This document shows positions 1 to 7,085 of a stretch of DNA of 11,349 nucleotides, piece by piece; the first letter of the stretch is position 1; every line of letters begins with the position of its first letter. The notes beneath the pieces were generated by a model that worked only from the letters and a program-made list of their open reading frames with translations, did no database searches and was not told the origin of the DNA. The position numbers were made by a program, and so were the translations under genes. Source of the stretch: Clostridium sp. UBA1056 (lineage in GTDB: Bacteria; Bacillota; Clostridia; Clostridiales; Clostridiaceae); the NCBI GenBank assembly GCA_002316385.1, contig DCDL01000041.1, positions 48,086 to 59,434 on the forward strand, given 5' to 3'.

Positions 1-58
1 AAAATCGTAAGCAACACAACTTGTTTGAGTGTATACGAGTTGTTGTGCTATAGATTTT

Positions 59-133
59 ATATTGAATAAATGCTTTAGTAAATCAATATTCCGAAAGAGC
101 TGAGCGTTAATAATATAAGTGCTTATTCAATAT
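59..133. repeat. Inverted repeat, 11-bp arms
   Basis: ATATTGAATAA at 59-69 is matched exactly in reverse complement by TTATTCAATAT at 123-133. Imperfect similarity continues inward on both arms for about eight more bases, around the GC step at 72-73 and 121-122. The 53-nt centre contains a comparatively GC-rich patch near 92-106. It lies about 65 bp beyond the 3' end of the minus-strand gene. There is no strong U-tract on either side, so it is not a typical terminator. A degenerate small element or RNA hairpin is possible, and chance in A+T-rich DNA cannot be excluded. Confidence 0.4.
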
Positions 134-197
134 TTATTTAGATTACCTCATTTTGTGAAAGTCCCTTATATTTTTGAAAATAATGCTAGTTATATAA

Positions 198-749
198 TTA
201 ATCATGCATTAATAGCTCTCTAATTTTATAGTCAACATTGGAGGGTAAATTTCCTAATAAAGATCTTTTTAATAAATTAGTATTATTAACTCCAGTACTT
301 TTTAAGTAATCTTCTATGATTTTCACCTTTTTTCCTCTATTAGGTATTAGTTGATAAAGAACATACCAATCTTCTAAAGAGGTTAAAGGTATATTTATAT
401 CATGTATATTTATATATTGAGAAATTGAATCTTTATCAAAAATATAGTTATAGGTTCCAGCATAATGATTGATTTTTAATCCAGACATTACATCTATATC
501 AAATCCATTAATAACATATTCATAAAAATATTCAGTAGAGTAGATATCTGTTTTTTCAAAGGTTTTCTTTTCACCCATAGACTTTAGAATTTTATCAGCT
601 TTTTCAATATCATTTATGTGGATTAGTAAATCAATATCGTTAGGATTATTAACAAGTTTATACTGCATAAGGAGAATAGAAGCTCCAACTGCCCATAAAA
701 TATTTGCTTTATTAAGTTCATTGCCTATATGGGACAAAGTATTCATCAT
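198..749 (-). CDS. Minimal nucleotidyltransferase-like protein
   Basis: This 183-aa soluble protein resembles the polymerase-beta-type nucleotidyltransferase fold (MNT, AbiEii and lincosamide nucleotidyltransferase-like proteins). The core is visible as V-G-A-S at residues 21-24, then N-D-I-D at 37-40 with the paired acidic residues, and a possible third acid in F-D-I-D at 83-86. Such proteins transfer a nucleotide to a protein, RNA or small molecule; the substrate here cannot be read from the sequence. A longer frame opens at a GTG (758), but that GTG lies inside the Shine-Dalgarno GAGGTGAT (754-761). The ATG at 749 (or the adjacent ATG at 746) is therefore the real start, with about 8 nt spacing from GAGG. 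The gene stands alone on the minus strand, divergent from the acyltransferase operon. No HEPN-type or other toxin/antitoxin partner lies beside it in the window. Fold assignment is fairly good; function is unknown. Confidence 0.75.
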   Translation of the reverse strand: MMNTLSHIGNELNKANILWAVGASILLMQYKLVNNPNDIDLLIHINDIEKADKILKSMGEKKTFEKTDIYSTEYFYEYVINGFDIDVMSGLKINHYAGTYNYIFDKDSISQYINIHDINIPLTSLEDWYVLYQLIPNRGKKVKIIEDYLKSTGVNNTNLLKRSLLGNLPSNVDYKIRELLMHD

Positions 750-784
750 AAAAATCACCTCAAATGTTATTTTAGTTTAATTTA

Positions 785-820
785 TACATCCATTATAATA
801 CATCAAACTACTTGTTGTAA
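785..820 (-). promoter_or_regulatory. Promoter of the nucleotidyltransferase-like gene
   Basis: Read on the minus strand, TTACAA (820-815) and TATAAT (797-792) are separated by 17 bp, which predicts transcription from about position 785. The leader is about 36 nt and contains the GAGGTGAT ribosome-binding site. The -10 box is a perfect consensus and the -35 matches in four of six positions. Confidence 0.65.
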
Positions 821-1187
821 TAGTTAAAAAGTTTCATTTATAACATTTTAAAATGGTAAAATGATCCATATATAACTATGTATATATTTATTTAAGCATA
901 TCATATATCGGCTGAAGAGATGATTTCCATGAAGAACTCTACATTCAACTAGTATAATAAGTTAAATTAATTTGCTTTGATAGTAATTAACTAGCATAAC
1001 GGGCTAATTAACATTTTATAGATTAACAACTTACTTTGTTACTGCTCTTTAAATATTTTTTTATTAATATGGCTAGAATACAAAAGTGTATTATGAATAA
1101 CATGTTGTATTTAAGTAAATTTAAAATATAATCTACATATACAAAATAAATAGAAACATAGAAGTTAATGAAAACATAGATAAAATT
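821..1187. other. Divergent intergenic region without a recognised gene
   Basis: This stretch of about 370 bp separates the minus-strand nucleotidyltransferase gene from the plus-strand acyltransferase operon. It is A+T-rich and broken by stops. It contains one small imperfect hairpin (987-995 with 1003-1011, one mismatch, 7-nt loop) and a loose ATACAA...TTGTAT pairing at 1078-1110. I see no coding capacity and no RNA family I can name. Confidence 0.5.
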
Positions 1188-1196
1188 TGTTATAAT
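1188..1196 (+). promoter_or_regulatory. Extended -10 promoter of the acyltransferase operon
   Basis: TGT-TATAAT at 1188-1196 is a perfect extended -10 element. No convincing -35 lies 17 bp upstream, as usual for extended -10 promoters. It predicts a start near 1203 and a leader of about 41 nt carrying a modest GAGTGA Shine-Dalgarno at 1232-1237 before the ATG at 1244. Confidence 0.6.
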
Positions 1197-1243
1197 AAAT
1201 AGGAATTATTTTATCAATAATAGTAAAGAAAGAGTGAAGATAA

Positions 1244-2530
1244 ATGGACAGAAAAAGTCATCCAACGCAATGGAGACGTCTAGATAATACAGCAAAGTTA
1301 TTTCCGGTAATTGCCAATGAAAACTTAAGTAATGTTTTTAGGGTGTCTGTCACTTTAAAGGAAGATATAATACAAGAAATCTTACAACAAGCTTTGGAAG
1401 AAGTACTTCCATGGTTTGATGGATTTAATGTAAGACTTAGAAGAGGATTTTTTTGGTATTATTTTGAAGGGAATAAAAAGGTACCCATAGTGGAAAAAGA
1501 AGCTACCTATCCATGTAAATATATAGATCCTCGTAGTAATCAGCAATTTTTGTTTCGGGTATCTTACTATGAAAAAAGAATTAATCTAGAAGTTTTTCAT
1601 GCTATTACCGATGGTATGGGAGCTATTAATTTTTTAAAAGAGCTTACCTATCATTATATAGAATTGCTTAAAATGCAGGATTCTTCTAGGAAAATATCTA
1701 GAAGACCTAGTAGAGAGTGTATACTTGATACTGAGGACAGCTATTTAAAGAATTATAAGAAGGTGTCTAATAAGTCTTATAGTACTAAAAAAGCGTATCA
1801 ATTAAAGGGCGAGTTATTATATCTAGATACTGTAAGTGTTATTCATGGATATGTTGATTTAAATAACCTTAAGAAGAAGTGTAAAGAAAAAGGAGTAAGT
1901 GTAACCAAATACTTAATGGCCTTATTGATATGGTGTATTTACGAGGAATATTTAAATAAGCAAAAATATGGAGAACCTATATCAATTAACTTACCAATTA
2001 ATCTTAGATCTTTTTTTGAATCTACAACTACTATGAATTTCTTTGCTATAACAGCTATAGAATTTCTATCTGATGGTAAAGATTATACATTTGAAGATGT
2101 CTTGTCCATGGTAAATAAGCAGATGGATGAAAATATAACTAAAGAAAAACTAGAAGAAATTATTTCTTATAATGTATCTAATGAAAAAAAACCTCTGGTT
2201 AGATTTGCTCCATTAGCCATTAAATATATTGCATTACAGCTGGTTTATAGAAGGATAAGTCGAAGAAATACTATGACCTTATCTAATTTAGGTCCCATAA
2301 AGATTCTTCCTGAATTTGAGAAATATATAGAAGGATTTCATTTTATTATAGGAGTATCTAAAAAACAAAAAATGAAGTGTGGTGTATGTTCTTACAAGGA
2401 TAAAGTAGTAGTGACTTTTTCATCAGTTTTAAAAGATACATATTTACAAAGAGCTTTCTTTAGAGCTTTAACTAAAGAGGGAATTGATGTAATAATAGAA
2501 AGTAATGGTGTATTAAATGAAAAGGTGTAG
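1244..2530 (+). CDS. Condensation-domain-type O-acyltransferase (alcohol acetyltransferase-like)
   Basis: This 428-aa protein looks like a stand-alone condensation-superfamily acyltransferase, a fold shared by NRPS condensation domains, PapA-type and alcohol acetyltransferases. These move an acyl group from CoA or a carrier protein to a hydroxyl or amine. The catalytic motif HxxxDG is present as H-A-I-T-D-G at 119-124. Later landmarks are P-I-N-L-R at 251-255 and S-N-L-G at 347-350, near the tunnel-forming strands of the family. The N-terminal W-R-R-L-D (10-14) is typical of the Firmicutes subgroup annotated as alcohol acetyltransferase. There is no signal peptide or membrane helix, so it should be cytosolic. 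It opens an operon and overlaps the next gene by 14 nt, which implies translational coupling. The acceptor is unknown; the adjoining membrane protein and hydrolase suggest an ester or lipid-like product. Confidence 0.85.
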   Translation: MDRKSHPTQWRRLDNTAKLFPVIANENLSNVFRVSVTLKEDIIQEILQQALEEVLPWFDGFNVRLRRGFFWYYFEGNKKVPIVEKEATYPCKYIDPRSNQQFLFRVSYYEKRINLEVFHAITDGMGAINFLKELTYHYIELLKMQDSSRKISRRPSRECILDTEDSYLKNYKKVSNKSYSTKKAYQLKGELLYLDTVSVIHGYVDLNNLKKKCKEKGVSVTKYLMALLIWCIYEEYLNKQKYGEPISINLPINLRSFFESTTTMNFFAITAIEFLSDGKDYTFEDVLSMVNKQMDENITKEKLEEIISYNVSNEKKPLVRFAPLAIKYIALQLVYRRISRRNTMTLSNLGPIKILPEFEKYIEGFHFIIGVSKKQKMKCGVCSYKDKVVVTFSSVLKDTYLQRAFFRALTKEGIDVIIESNGVLNEKV

Positions 2531-3188
2531 AAGATGCCAGATAGATGTATTAGATGAAACTCATACTTGTCCTTTATGTAGAGGAGTCTTGGAGTATGAT
2601 GAAATAAATGAAGAATCAACTAGGATGTATCCAAATGTAGAGTTTGATATAGATAAATACAAGAAGATAAGAAGAATTTTCTTATTTATTTTAACTGTAA
2701 TTTCTGTAGCTTTAGGATTTATAAACTATATTACTTATTCAGGAGTTATATGGTCATTGATTGCAGTAGTTGGAATTGTATATTTTGCAGTGACAGTTAC
2801 CTATTCTATTATGAATAATGCTAACTTTGCTTCTAAAATACTAGTTCAAACTATAGGAGCTGGGATACTAGTTATAGTTATTGATAATGTTACGGGATAT
2901 ATAGGATGGTCTGTAAATTATGCAATTCCGGTAATGATATTGTCTGCTAATCTAGCGATTATACTTCTTATGATAGTAAATCCGATGAATTGGCAAAGCT
3001 ATTTTATGTATCAAATTGCTATTACTATTTTTAGCTTTATTCCCTTGATTTTATTTTGGGTAAAGCTAATAGATAGACCATTTTTAGCTATTTTAACTAG
3101 TTCGATTTCAATTCTTATTTTAATTGGAACTATAGTTTTTGGTGATAGAAGCGTAAAAAATGAATTGATTCGTAGATTTAACACTTAG
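2517..3188 (+). CDS. Zinc-ribbon membrane protein, DUF6320 family
   Basis: The 223-aa protein begins with a four-cysteine zinc ribbon (C4, C7, C18, C21; pattern CxxC-x10-CxxC) followed by an acidic linker and six hydrophobic segments at roughly 53-70, 75-97, 107-123, 133-154, 162-181 and 188-208. It should be an integral membrane protein. From memory this matches DUF6320, which accompanies an alcohol-acetyltransferase-like protein and an alpha/beta hydrolase in many Clostridia. No biochemical role is established to my knowledge. The ATG at 2517 lies within the end of the acyltransferase frame (14-nt overlap) and is preceded by a weak GGTG. Coupled translation is likely and supports a stoichiometric partnership. 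It could be a membrane anchor, or a transporter or sensor for the acylated product; the sequence does not decide. Confidence 0.8.
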   Translation: MKRCRRCQIDVLDETHTCPLCRGVLEYDEINEESTRMYPNVEFDIDKYKKIRRIFLFILTVISVALGFINYITYSGVIWSLIAVVGIVYFAVTVTYSIMNNANFASKILVQTIGAGILVIVIDNVTGYIGWSVNYAIPVMILSANLAIILLMIVNPMNWQSYFMYQIAITIFSFIPLILFWVKLIDRPFLAILTSSISILILIGTIVFGDRSVKNELIRRFNT

Positions 3189-3198
3189 GAGAAAAGAT

Positions 3199-4119
3199 AT
3201 GAAAGAGAAAAAGACTAGTATTCGTGGAAACTTAGTTAGAGAATTAATTGCTAATATTACAGACACTTCCTTAGGGGAACCTATTCAAACAGGAAAATTT
3301 AGAAAACATCCTGTAGAGCCGCAGTGGAAGTGTCCTAGTGGATATTTGTATGAGAAAATGAAAATAGATGACTTTATTATGGAATACTTAAAGCCAGAAG
3401 AAAAATCTAGTGGAAAGGTAATTTTACAGCTTCATGGAGGGGGCTACATTGGTCCCATGAAGAATTTATATAGGAGATTTGCAATAAATTATTCTGAATT
3501 AAGCAAAGGTGCAGAAGTTTTAACCATTGATTATAGGGTAGCTCCAGAAGATCCATTTCCTGCCGCATTAGAAGATGCAGTAGCGGCATATAGATGGCTT
3601 ATAGAAGAAAAAAATTATGAATCAAAAGATATAATAGTAGTGGGAGATTCTGCTGGAGGTGGATTAGCTTTAGCTCTTTGTCTTTATTTAAGGGATAATA
3701 TGATTTCGCTTCCAGCAGGAATTGTTACTATGTCACCTTGGAATGATTTAACTAATAGTGGTACAAGTTATATAGAAAATTATGAGATTGATCCTCTTTT
3801 TGGTAAAACCACAAACAATATGTTATATGATTCAACTTACATAGGAGAAAATGATCCACATAATCCATACATATCGCCAATTTATGGAGATTTTACAGGC
3901 TTCCCACCAATGCTTATGCAAGTAGGAACCCATGAAGTGCTTTTAAGTGATACTCTTACTGTGGCAGAGAAAGCAAAAAAGCAAAATGTTAAAGTTAAAT
4001 TATCTGTTTATGAAGGCATGTTTCATGTATTTCAGATGTCAGGAGATTTGATCCCGGAAAGTAAAGCTGCATGGAGAGAAGTAGGAATTTTTATAAATAG
4101 GATTTGGAAAATTAAATAG
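3199..4119 (+). CDS. Alpha/beta hydrolase, HSL-type esterase
   Basis: This 306-aa serine hydrolase belongs to the hormone-sensitive-lipase-like (bacterial family IV) esterases. H-G-G-G-Y at 79-83 is the oxyanion-hole motif and G-D-S-A-G-G at 149-154 is the nucleophile elbow, with Ser151. The acid is probably Glu246 in G-T-H-E (or Asp251 just after), and the base is His276 in F-H-V-F. The D-Y-R-V-A-P-E motif at 111-117 is also characteristic. No signal peptide is seen, so it is cytosolic. AGGAG (3187-3191) sits 7 nt before the ATG and overlaps the preceding stop codon. Only 10 nt separate it from the DUF6320 gene. An esterase cotranscribed with an acyltransferase suggests acylation and deacylation of the same compound, or proofreading of it. 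The natural ester is unknown. Confidence 0.9.
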   Translation: MKEKKTSIRGNLVRELIANITDTSLGEPIQTGKFRKHPVEPQWKCPSGYLYEKMKIDDFIMEYLKPEEKSSGKVILQLHGGGYIGPMKNLYRRFAINYSELSKGAEVLTIDYRVAPEDPFPAALEDAVAAYRWLIEEKNYESKDIIVVGDSAGGGLALALCLYLRDNMISLPAGIVTMSPWNDLTNSGTSYIENYEIDPLFGKTTNNMLYDSTYIGENDPHNPYISPIYGDFTGFPPMLMQVGTHEVLLSDTLTVAEKAKKQNVKVKLSVYEGMFHVFQMSGDLIPESKAAWREVGIFINRIWKIK

Positions 4120-4160
4120 CGGCAATGAGTCCAACTATTTTGGGGAAGGGGAATAAATCA

Positions 4161-4919
4161 TTGAATATTGTTACTGTGAACAATGAAAATATTGAAAAAG
4201 AACATATTTGCTGTGCTATTGCTGATAAAAAAGGTGAATATCAGGTGTCATCAAAGAAGGAATGGATGAAAGCCAGATTTCATGATGGATTGATATTTAA
4301 AAAAGGTGATGTGAGAGGTAAAGTCTTTATTGAATATATACCTGCTGAGAAAGCCTGGAGTCCTATTATTGCAGATGGATACATGTTTATAAATTGTCTT
4401 TGGGTTTCTGGTCAATATAAGGGACAAGGAATTTCTAATAAATTACTAGATGAATGCATTGTAGATAGTAAAAATAATGGGAAAAAAGGATTAGTAATTC
4501 TATCTTCAGATAAAAAAAAACCTTATTTGGCGGATAAAAAATATCTAACGCATAAGGGATTTTTAGTTGCAGATGAAGCAAAGCCTTATTATGAATTATT
4601 GTATCTACCCTTTGATAAAGATGCAGATAAACCTTCTTTTAAGCTATGTGCAAAAGAAGGTAAAATAGATGAAGAGGGATTTGTGCTTTATTACAGTAAT
4701 CAATGTCCTTTTACTGCTAAGTATGTACCTATTATTGAGGAAATTGCTAAAAGCAGAAATATTAATATGCAAATTAAGAAATATGAAACTATAGAAGAGG
4801 CTCAAAACTCACCATCACCATTTACTACCTATAGCTTATTCTATGATGGAGAATTCATAACAAATGATATCCTAAATGAGAAAAAATTTATTAAAATATT
4901 AGAAGAAAGAGCAATATAG
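4161..4919 (+). CDS. GNAT N-acetyltransferase with C-terminal YoaP domain
   Basis: The 252-aa protein has an N-terminal GNAT acetyltransferase fold and a C-terminal YoaP-type domain. The acetyl-CoA loop is Q-Y-K-G-Q-G at 85-90 (QxxGxG), directly after strand W-V-S-G. The C-terminal part carries N-Q-C-P-F at 180-184 with Cys182, recalling a thioredoxin-like or glutaredoxin-like start, then a short helical and beta region. An ATG at 4125 is in frame but lacks a Shine-Dalgarno. The TTG at 4161 has AAGGGGA (4146-4152) 8 nt upstream and gives the usual length for YoaP proteins, so I chose TTG. It is the last gene of the operon, 41 nt after the hydrolase, and is followed by a strong terminator. B. 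subtilis YoaP is the named homologue; its substrate is not known to me. Confidence 0.82.
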   Translation: MNIVTVNNENIEKEHICCAIADKKGEYQVSSKKEWMKARFHDGLIFKKGDVRGKVFIEYIPAEKAWSPIIADGYMFINCLWVSGQYKGQGISNKLLDECIVDSKNNGKKGLVILSSDKKKPYLADKKYLTHKGFLVADEAKPYYELLYLPFDKDADKPSFKLCAKEGKIDEEGFVLYYSNQCPFTAKYVPIIEEIAKSRNINMQIKKYETIEEAQNSPSPFTTYSLFYDGEFITNDILNEKKFIKILEERAI

Positions 4920-4952
4920 AATATAAGATTAAATATTTATTTGCTCATAGAG

Positions 4953-5000
4953 AAGTAGCATCTATAATAACTTAAATTATTATAGATGCTACTTTTATTT
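4953..5000 (+). terminator. Intrinsic terminator after the GNAT-YoaP gene
   Basis: An 18-bp perfect stem (4953-4970 with 4977-4994) closes a 6-nt loop and runs into TTATTT. It begins 34 nt after the stop codon and ends the acyltransferase operon. Confidence 0.9.
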
Positions 5001-5035
5001 ATATATTATTAAATTATTTTAGATACAAAAAATCA

Positions 5036-5064
5036 TTGACCAATGGAATGGACAATGATAAAAT
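5036..5064 (+). promoter_or_regulatory. Strong promoter of the DUF6323-DUF6179 operon
   Basis: TTGACC at 5036-5041 and TAAAAT at 5059-5064 are spaced 17 bp, with an extended TG at 5056-5057. This is one of the best sigma-A promoters in the window. It predicts a start near 5071 and a 90-nt leader before the ATG at 5161. Confidence 0.75.
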
Positions 5065-5084
5065 ATATTATCGAAAATAAAAAT

Positions 5085-5124
5085 ACTTATACATCTTCAT
5101 CATATCATAAAAGTATGTGTAAGT
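5085..5124 (+). promoter_or_regulatory. Leader hairpin upstream of DUF6323
   Basis: ACTTATACAT (5085-5094) pairs with ATGTGTAAGT (5115-5124), ten pairs including one G-U, around a 20-nt loop. It lies wholly in the predicted 5' leader, about 20 nt before the Shine-Dalgarno. No U-tract follows, so it is not a terminator. It could affect mRNA stability or translation. It matches no riboswitch class that I recognise. Confidence 0.4.
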
Positions 5125-5160
5125 CAATAGGTTTTGAGAAAAATGGGGGCGAATTTTATA

Positions 5161-5646
5161 ATGAATTTTATTATATCAATTCCACAATTATTATTAACAC
5201 AGCAAGCTCATAAAGAAATTATAAAGTGTAATGAATTTACCATTGAATATGGCTTGAAATTATCAGAAGAGGATACTAAATCACTTGTAGAAACGAGAAG
5301 TGAAGCGTTAAGTAAAAATGGGAGAATAGAGTTTAGAGGAGGAATAGTAAATAAAATAATTGCTGAGTTTTGTGACTCTCCCTATATATCTCAATACAAT
5401 TATGTTAGTACTATTAATGAGCTTATTGAAATCTTCTATTACTATAAAAATGAAACTTTAGACTTTATAAGTGATGATGAGTTAATTCATATCATGAAGG
5501 AATTCTTTGATAATAGCTGCCAAGGTTCACTAGAACTTTTACAAGATAGGGAACTATATAGAGTTGCTCATAATATTAAGTATGGGATAACTGATTATCT
5601 TAATATATTTGAAGATAGAGAAGAAGTAGGTGATGAAGATGAATAA
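5161..5646 (+). CDS. DUF6323 family protein, function unknown
   Basis: A 161-aa acidic, mainly helical soluble protein that I recognise as DUF6323, which occurs beside DUF6179 in Clostridia. Landmarks are L-V-E-T-R at 42-46, G-R-I-E-F at 54-58, C-D-S-P-Y at 71-75 and C-Q-G-S-L-E at 120-125, followed by an acidic tail. There are no membrane segments and no catalytic motif that I can name. The frame is open further upstream, with a TTG at 5134 and an ATG at 5143. The ATG at 5161 has GGGGG (5145-5149) about 11 nt before it and fits the family's usual N-terminus (I-S-I-P-Q-L-L). A start at 5143 would add six residues. The gene overlaps the next one by 8 nt, so the two products are probably made together. 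Confidence 0.78.
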   Translation: MNFIISIPQLLLTQQAHKEIIKCNEFTIEYGLKLSEEDTKSLVETRSEALSKNGRIEFRGGIVNKIIAEFCDSPYISQYNYVSTINELIEIFYYYKNETLDFISDDELIHIMKEFFDNSCQGSLELLQDRELYRVAHNIKYGITDYLNIFEDREEVGDEDE

Positions 5647-7000
5647 AGATGTTATGAAAATTAGTGACATGATAACCATAAGGCTTAGTGAAGAGGATTA
5701 TTTTAAAGATATATTAATAATGTTAAACAAGAATAACTTAATACATGAATATGATATAGAAAATATTCAGCTTCAAATTTTAGAAGTATTGACTGAAAAG
5801 ATTCAATATTATACTAAAGGAGAGAGTACTTCAGTAAAAATAGAAGTTGCTGAGAACATAATGGAATCAATCTATTATACTATAGGAGTATTTTTAAAAA
5901 CACAAGGCTCTATTAATAAAATTATAGATTTAATTAAAAATAAGGGAATAAAATTTTCTCTATCAAAAGGAGAAGAATTAGTAAAGGATGAAATAGAAGA
6001 GGCAAAAGCACTTTTTAATCTGGTAACTCAAAATAGATTATCTACAGAAAACTATGGTTATAATGATACCATTGATTATGGTATATCAATATTTTTTAAG
6101 GAATATGACAGTGATTTTGGTAGTCATGAGACTCCTGGATCTATAGACTATCCACTATGCAATGATAAAATGGAGAAAGTAGGAATAGAATATATACAGG
6201 ATTATTTAAAGAAAATATATTTAGAGAATCAGTTTTGTTCATACTACAATAGTAATGAAATAGAGAAGTTATTAATGAATTATGACAAAAATTCACATCA
6301 CCTACTCATAAATATATTCGAGTTAGTCCTCAGAAATGTAATAGCCTCCATACTTTCTGGAAAGAGAGCACGAAATTTAGATATAACAAACAATGATATA
6401 AGATATATACAAAAGCTTCTAGAAGACTTATCACAATCAGAATTAAATGAAGCACTGTTAAAATCATCAATTAGGTGTTGTGATGAGTTAAATATAGAAA
6501 GTTATGAGTTAAGAGATTATGTTTATAAAGCTATTTCTAAACTTACGATACTTAAAGAAATCCTTGAACTTAAAAAATTAAATACCCTATTTATAGTAGG
6601 AAAAAATTCTTTTGAGGAGTCTATTAACTTTGAAGAAGGAGAAAGGCTAGAAGATAGTCTATTTAGATATATAACTGATGAAATCAGGGAGTGCACTTTA
6701 ATAGAGGACAAAATCAAAATAATTAAAGACGGAATTAAAAGCTTAATTGATTTAGTTGATGTTCTAGGGGCAGATTGTATTTTTGATGAGGAGTTTGAGA
6801 AGGTATTTGATAATCTTAGTGATAGTGATCTTGCCTTGCTTTTAAAGTATATTCCTGATATAGAGCATATAGATTTTTACTATGGAACCGAAGCAGAAAA
6901 ACAGTGGCATAATAAACTTAACTCTTATTTAAAGACAATAAGTTCTACAAGAAGAAATATGATAATAGAATTATCTAGAAGAATTAATATTCAGCTTTAA
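5639..7000 (+). CDS. DUF6179 family protein, function unknown
   Basis: A 453-aa helical, acidic cytosolic protein matching DUF6179 from memory. The most distinctive segment is G-S-H-E-T-P-G-S-I-D-Y-P-L at 161-173, followed by C-N-D-K-M-E (174-179) and G-I-E-Y-I (182-186). His163 and Glu164 and the invariant-looking Asp170 and Tyr171 are candidates for an active or metal site, but this is a guess. Starts at GTG 5630 and ATG 5633 are in frame but overlap the Shine-Dalgarno AGGTGA (5628-5633). The ATG at 5639 is best placed, 5 nt after it. It overlaps DUF6323 by 8 nt and has no gene of known function in its operon. No terminator is obvious in the 20 nt before the next promoter. Confidence 0.78.
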   Translation: MNKDVMKISDMITIRLSEEDYFKDILIMLNKNNLIHEYDIENIQLQILEVLTEKIQYYTKGESTSVKIEVAENIMESIYYTIGVFLKTQGSINKIIDLIKNKGIKFSLSKGEELVKDEIEEAKALFNLVTQNRLSTENYGYNDTIDYGISIFFKEYDSDFGSHETPGSIDYPLCNDKMEKVGIEYIQDYLKKIYLENQFCSYYNSNEIEKLLMNYDKNSHHLLINIFELVLRNVIASILSGKRARNLDITNNDIRYIQKLLEDLSQSELNEALLKSSIRCCDELNIESYELRDYVYKAISKLTILKEILELKKLNTLFIVGKNSFEESINFEEGERLEDSLFRYITDEIRECTLIEDKIKIIKDGIKSLIDLVDVLGADCIFDEEFEKVFDNLSDSDLALLLKYIPDIEHIDFYYGTEAEKQWHNKLNSYLKTISSTRRNMIIELSRRINIQL

Positions 7001-7008
7001 GTATATTA

Positions 7009-7071
7009 TGTAATGTTAACTTGACATTCTTTATAAATATTAATATATTAATAAGTAAGGTATACATTACA
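7009..7071 (+). promoter_or_regulatory. Promoter and flanking inverted repeat of the XRE-deformylase operon
   Basis: TTGACA (7021-7026) and TATATT (7044-7049) are spaced 17 bp and predict a start near 7056. The promoter is bracketed by TGTAATGT (7009-7016) and its exact reverse complement ACATTACA (7064-7071), centre to centre 55 bp apart (about five helical turns). The downstream arm directly precedes the GGAGG (7074-7078) of the regulator gene. This arrangement would suit two operator half-sites bound by the XRE protein itself, with looping or roadblock repression; that is inference. Confidence 0.6.
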
Positions 7072-7085
7072 ATGGAGGATTATTT

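Noticed and set aside
198..749. MNT-HEPN toxin-antitoxin module
   Set aside because: No HEPN-like or other small partner gene lies beside it in the window.
2392..2619. Antisense open frame of 75 codons across the end of the acyltransferase gene
   Set aside because: It lies opposite two well-supported genes, has no Shine-Dalgarno, and its residues are of shadow-frame character.
3407..3589. Antisense open frame within the hydrolase gene
   Set aside because: It is fully inside a gene with intact catalytic motifs and has no ribosome-binding site or family resemblance.
4125..4160. ATG at 4125 as start of the GNAT-YoaP gene
   Set aside because: No Shine-Dalgarno precedes it. The extra 12 residues do not look like the family's N-terminus, and the TTG at 4161 has a good site.
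6523..6717. Antisense open frame within the DUF6179 gene
   Set aside because: Its low-complexity Ser/Leu-rich translation is typical of an antisense shadow.
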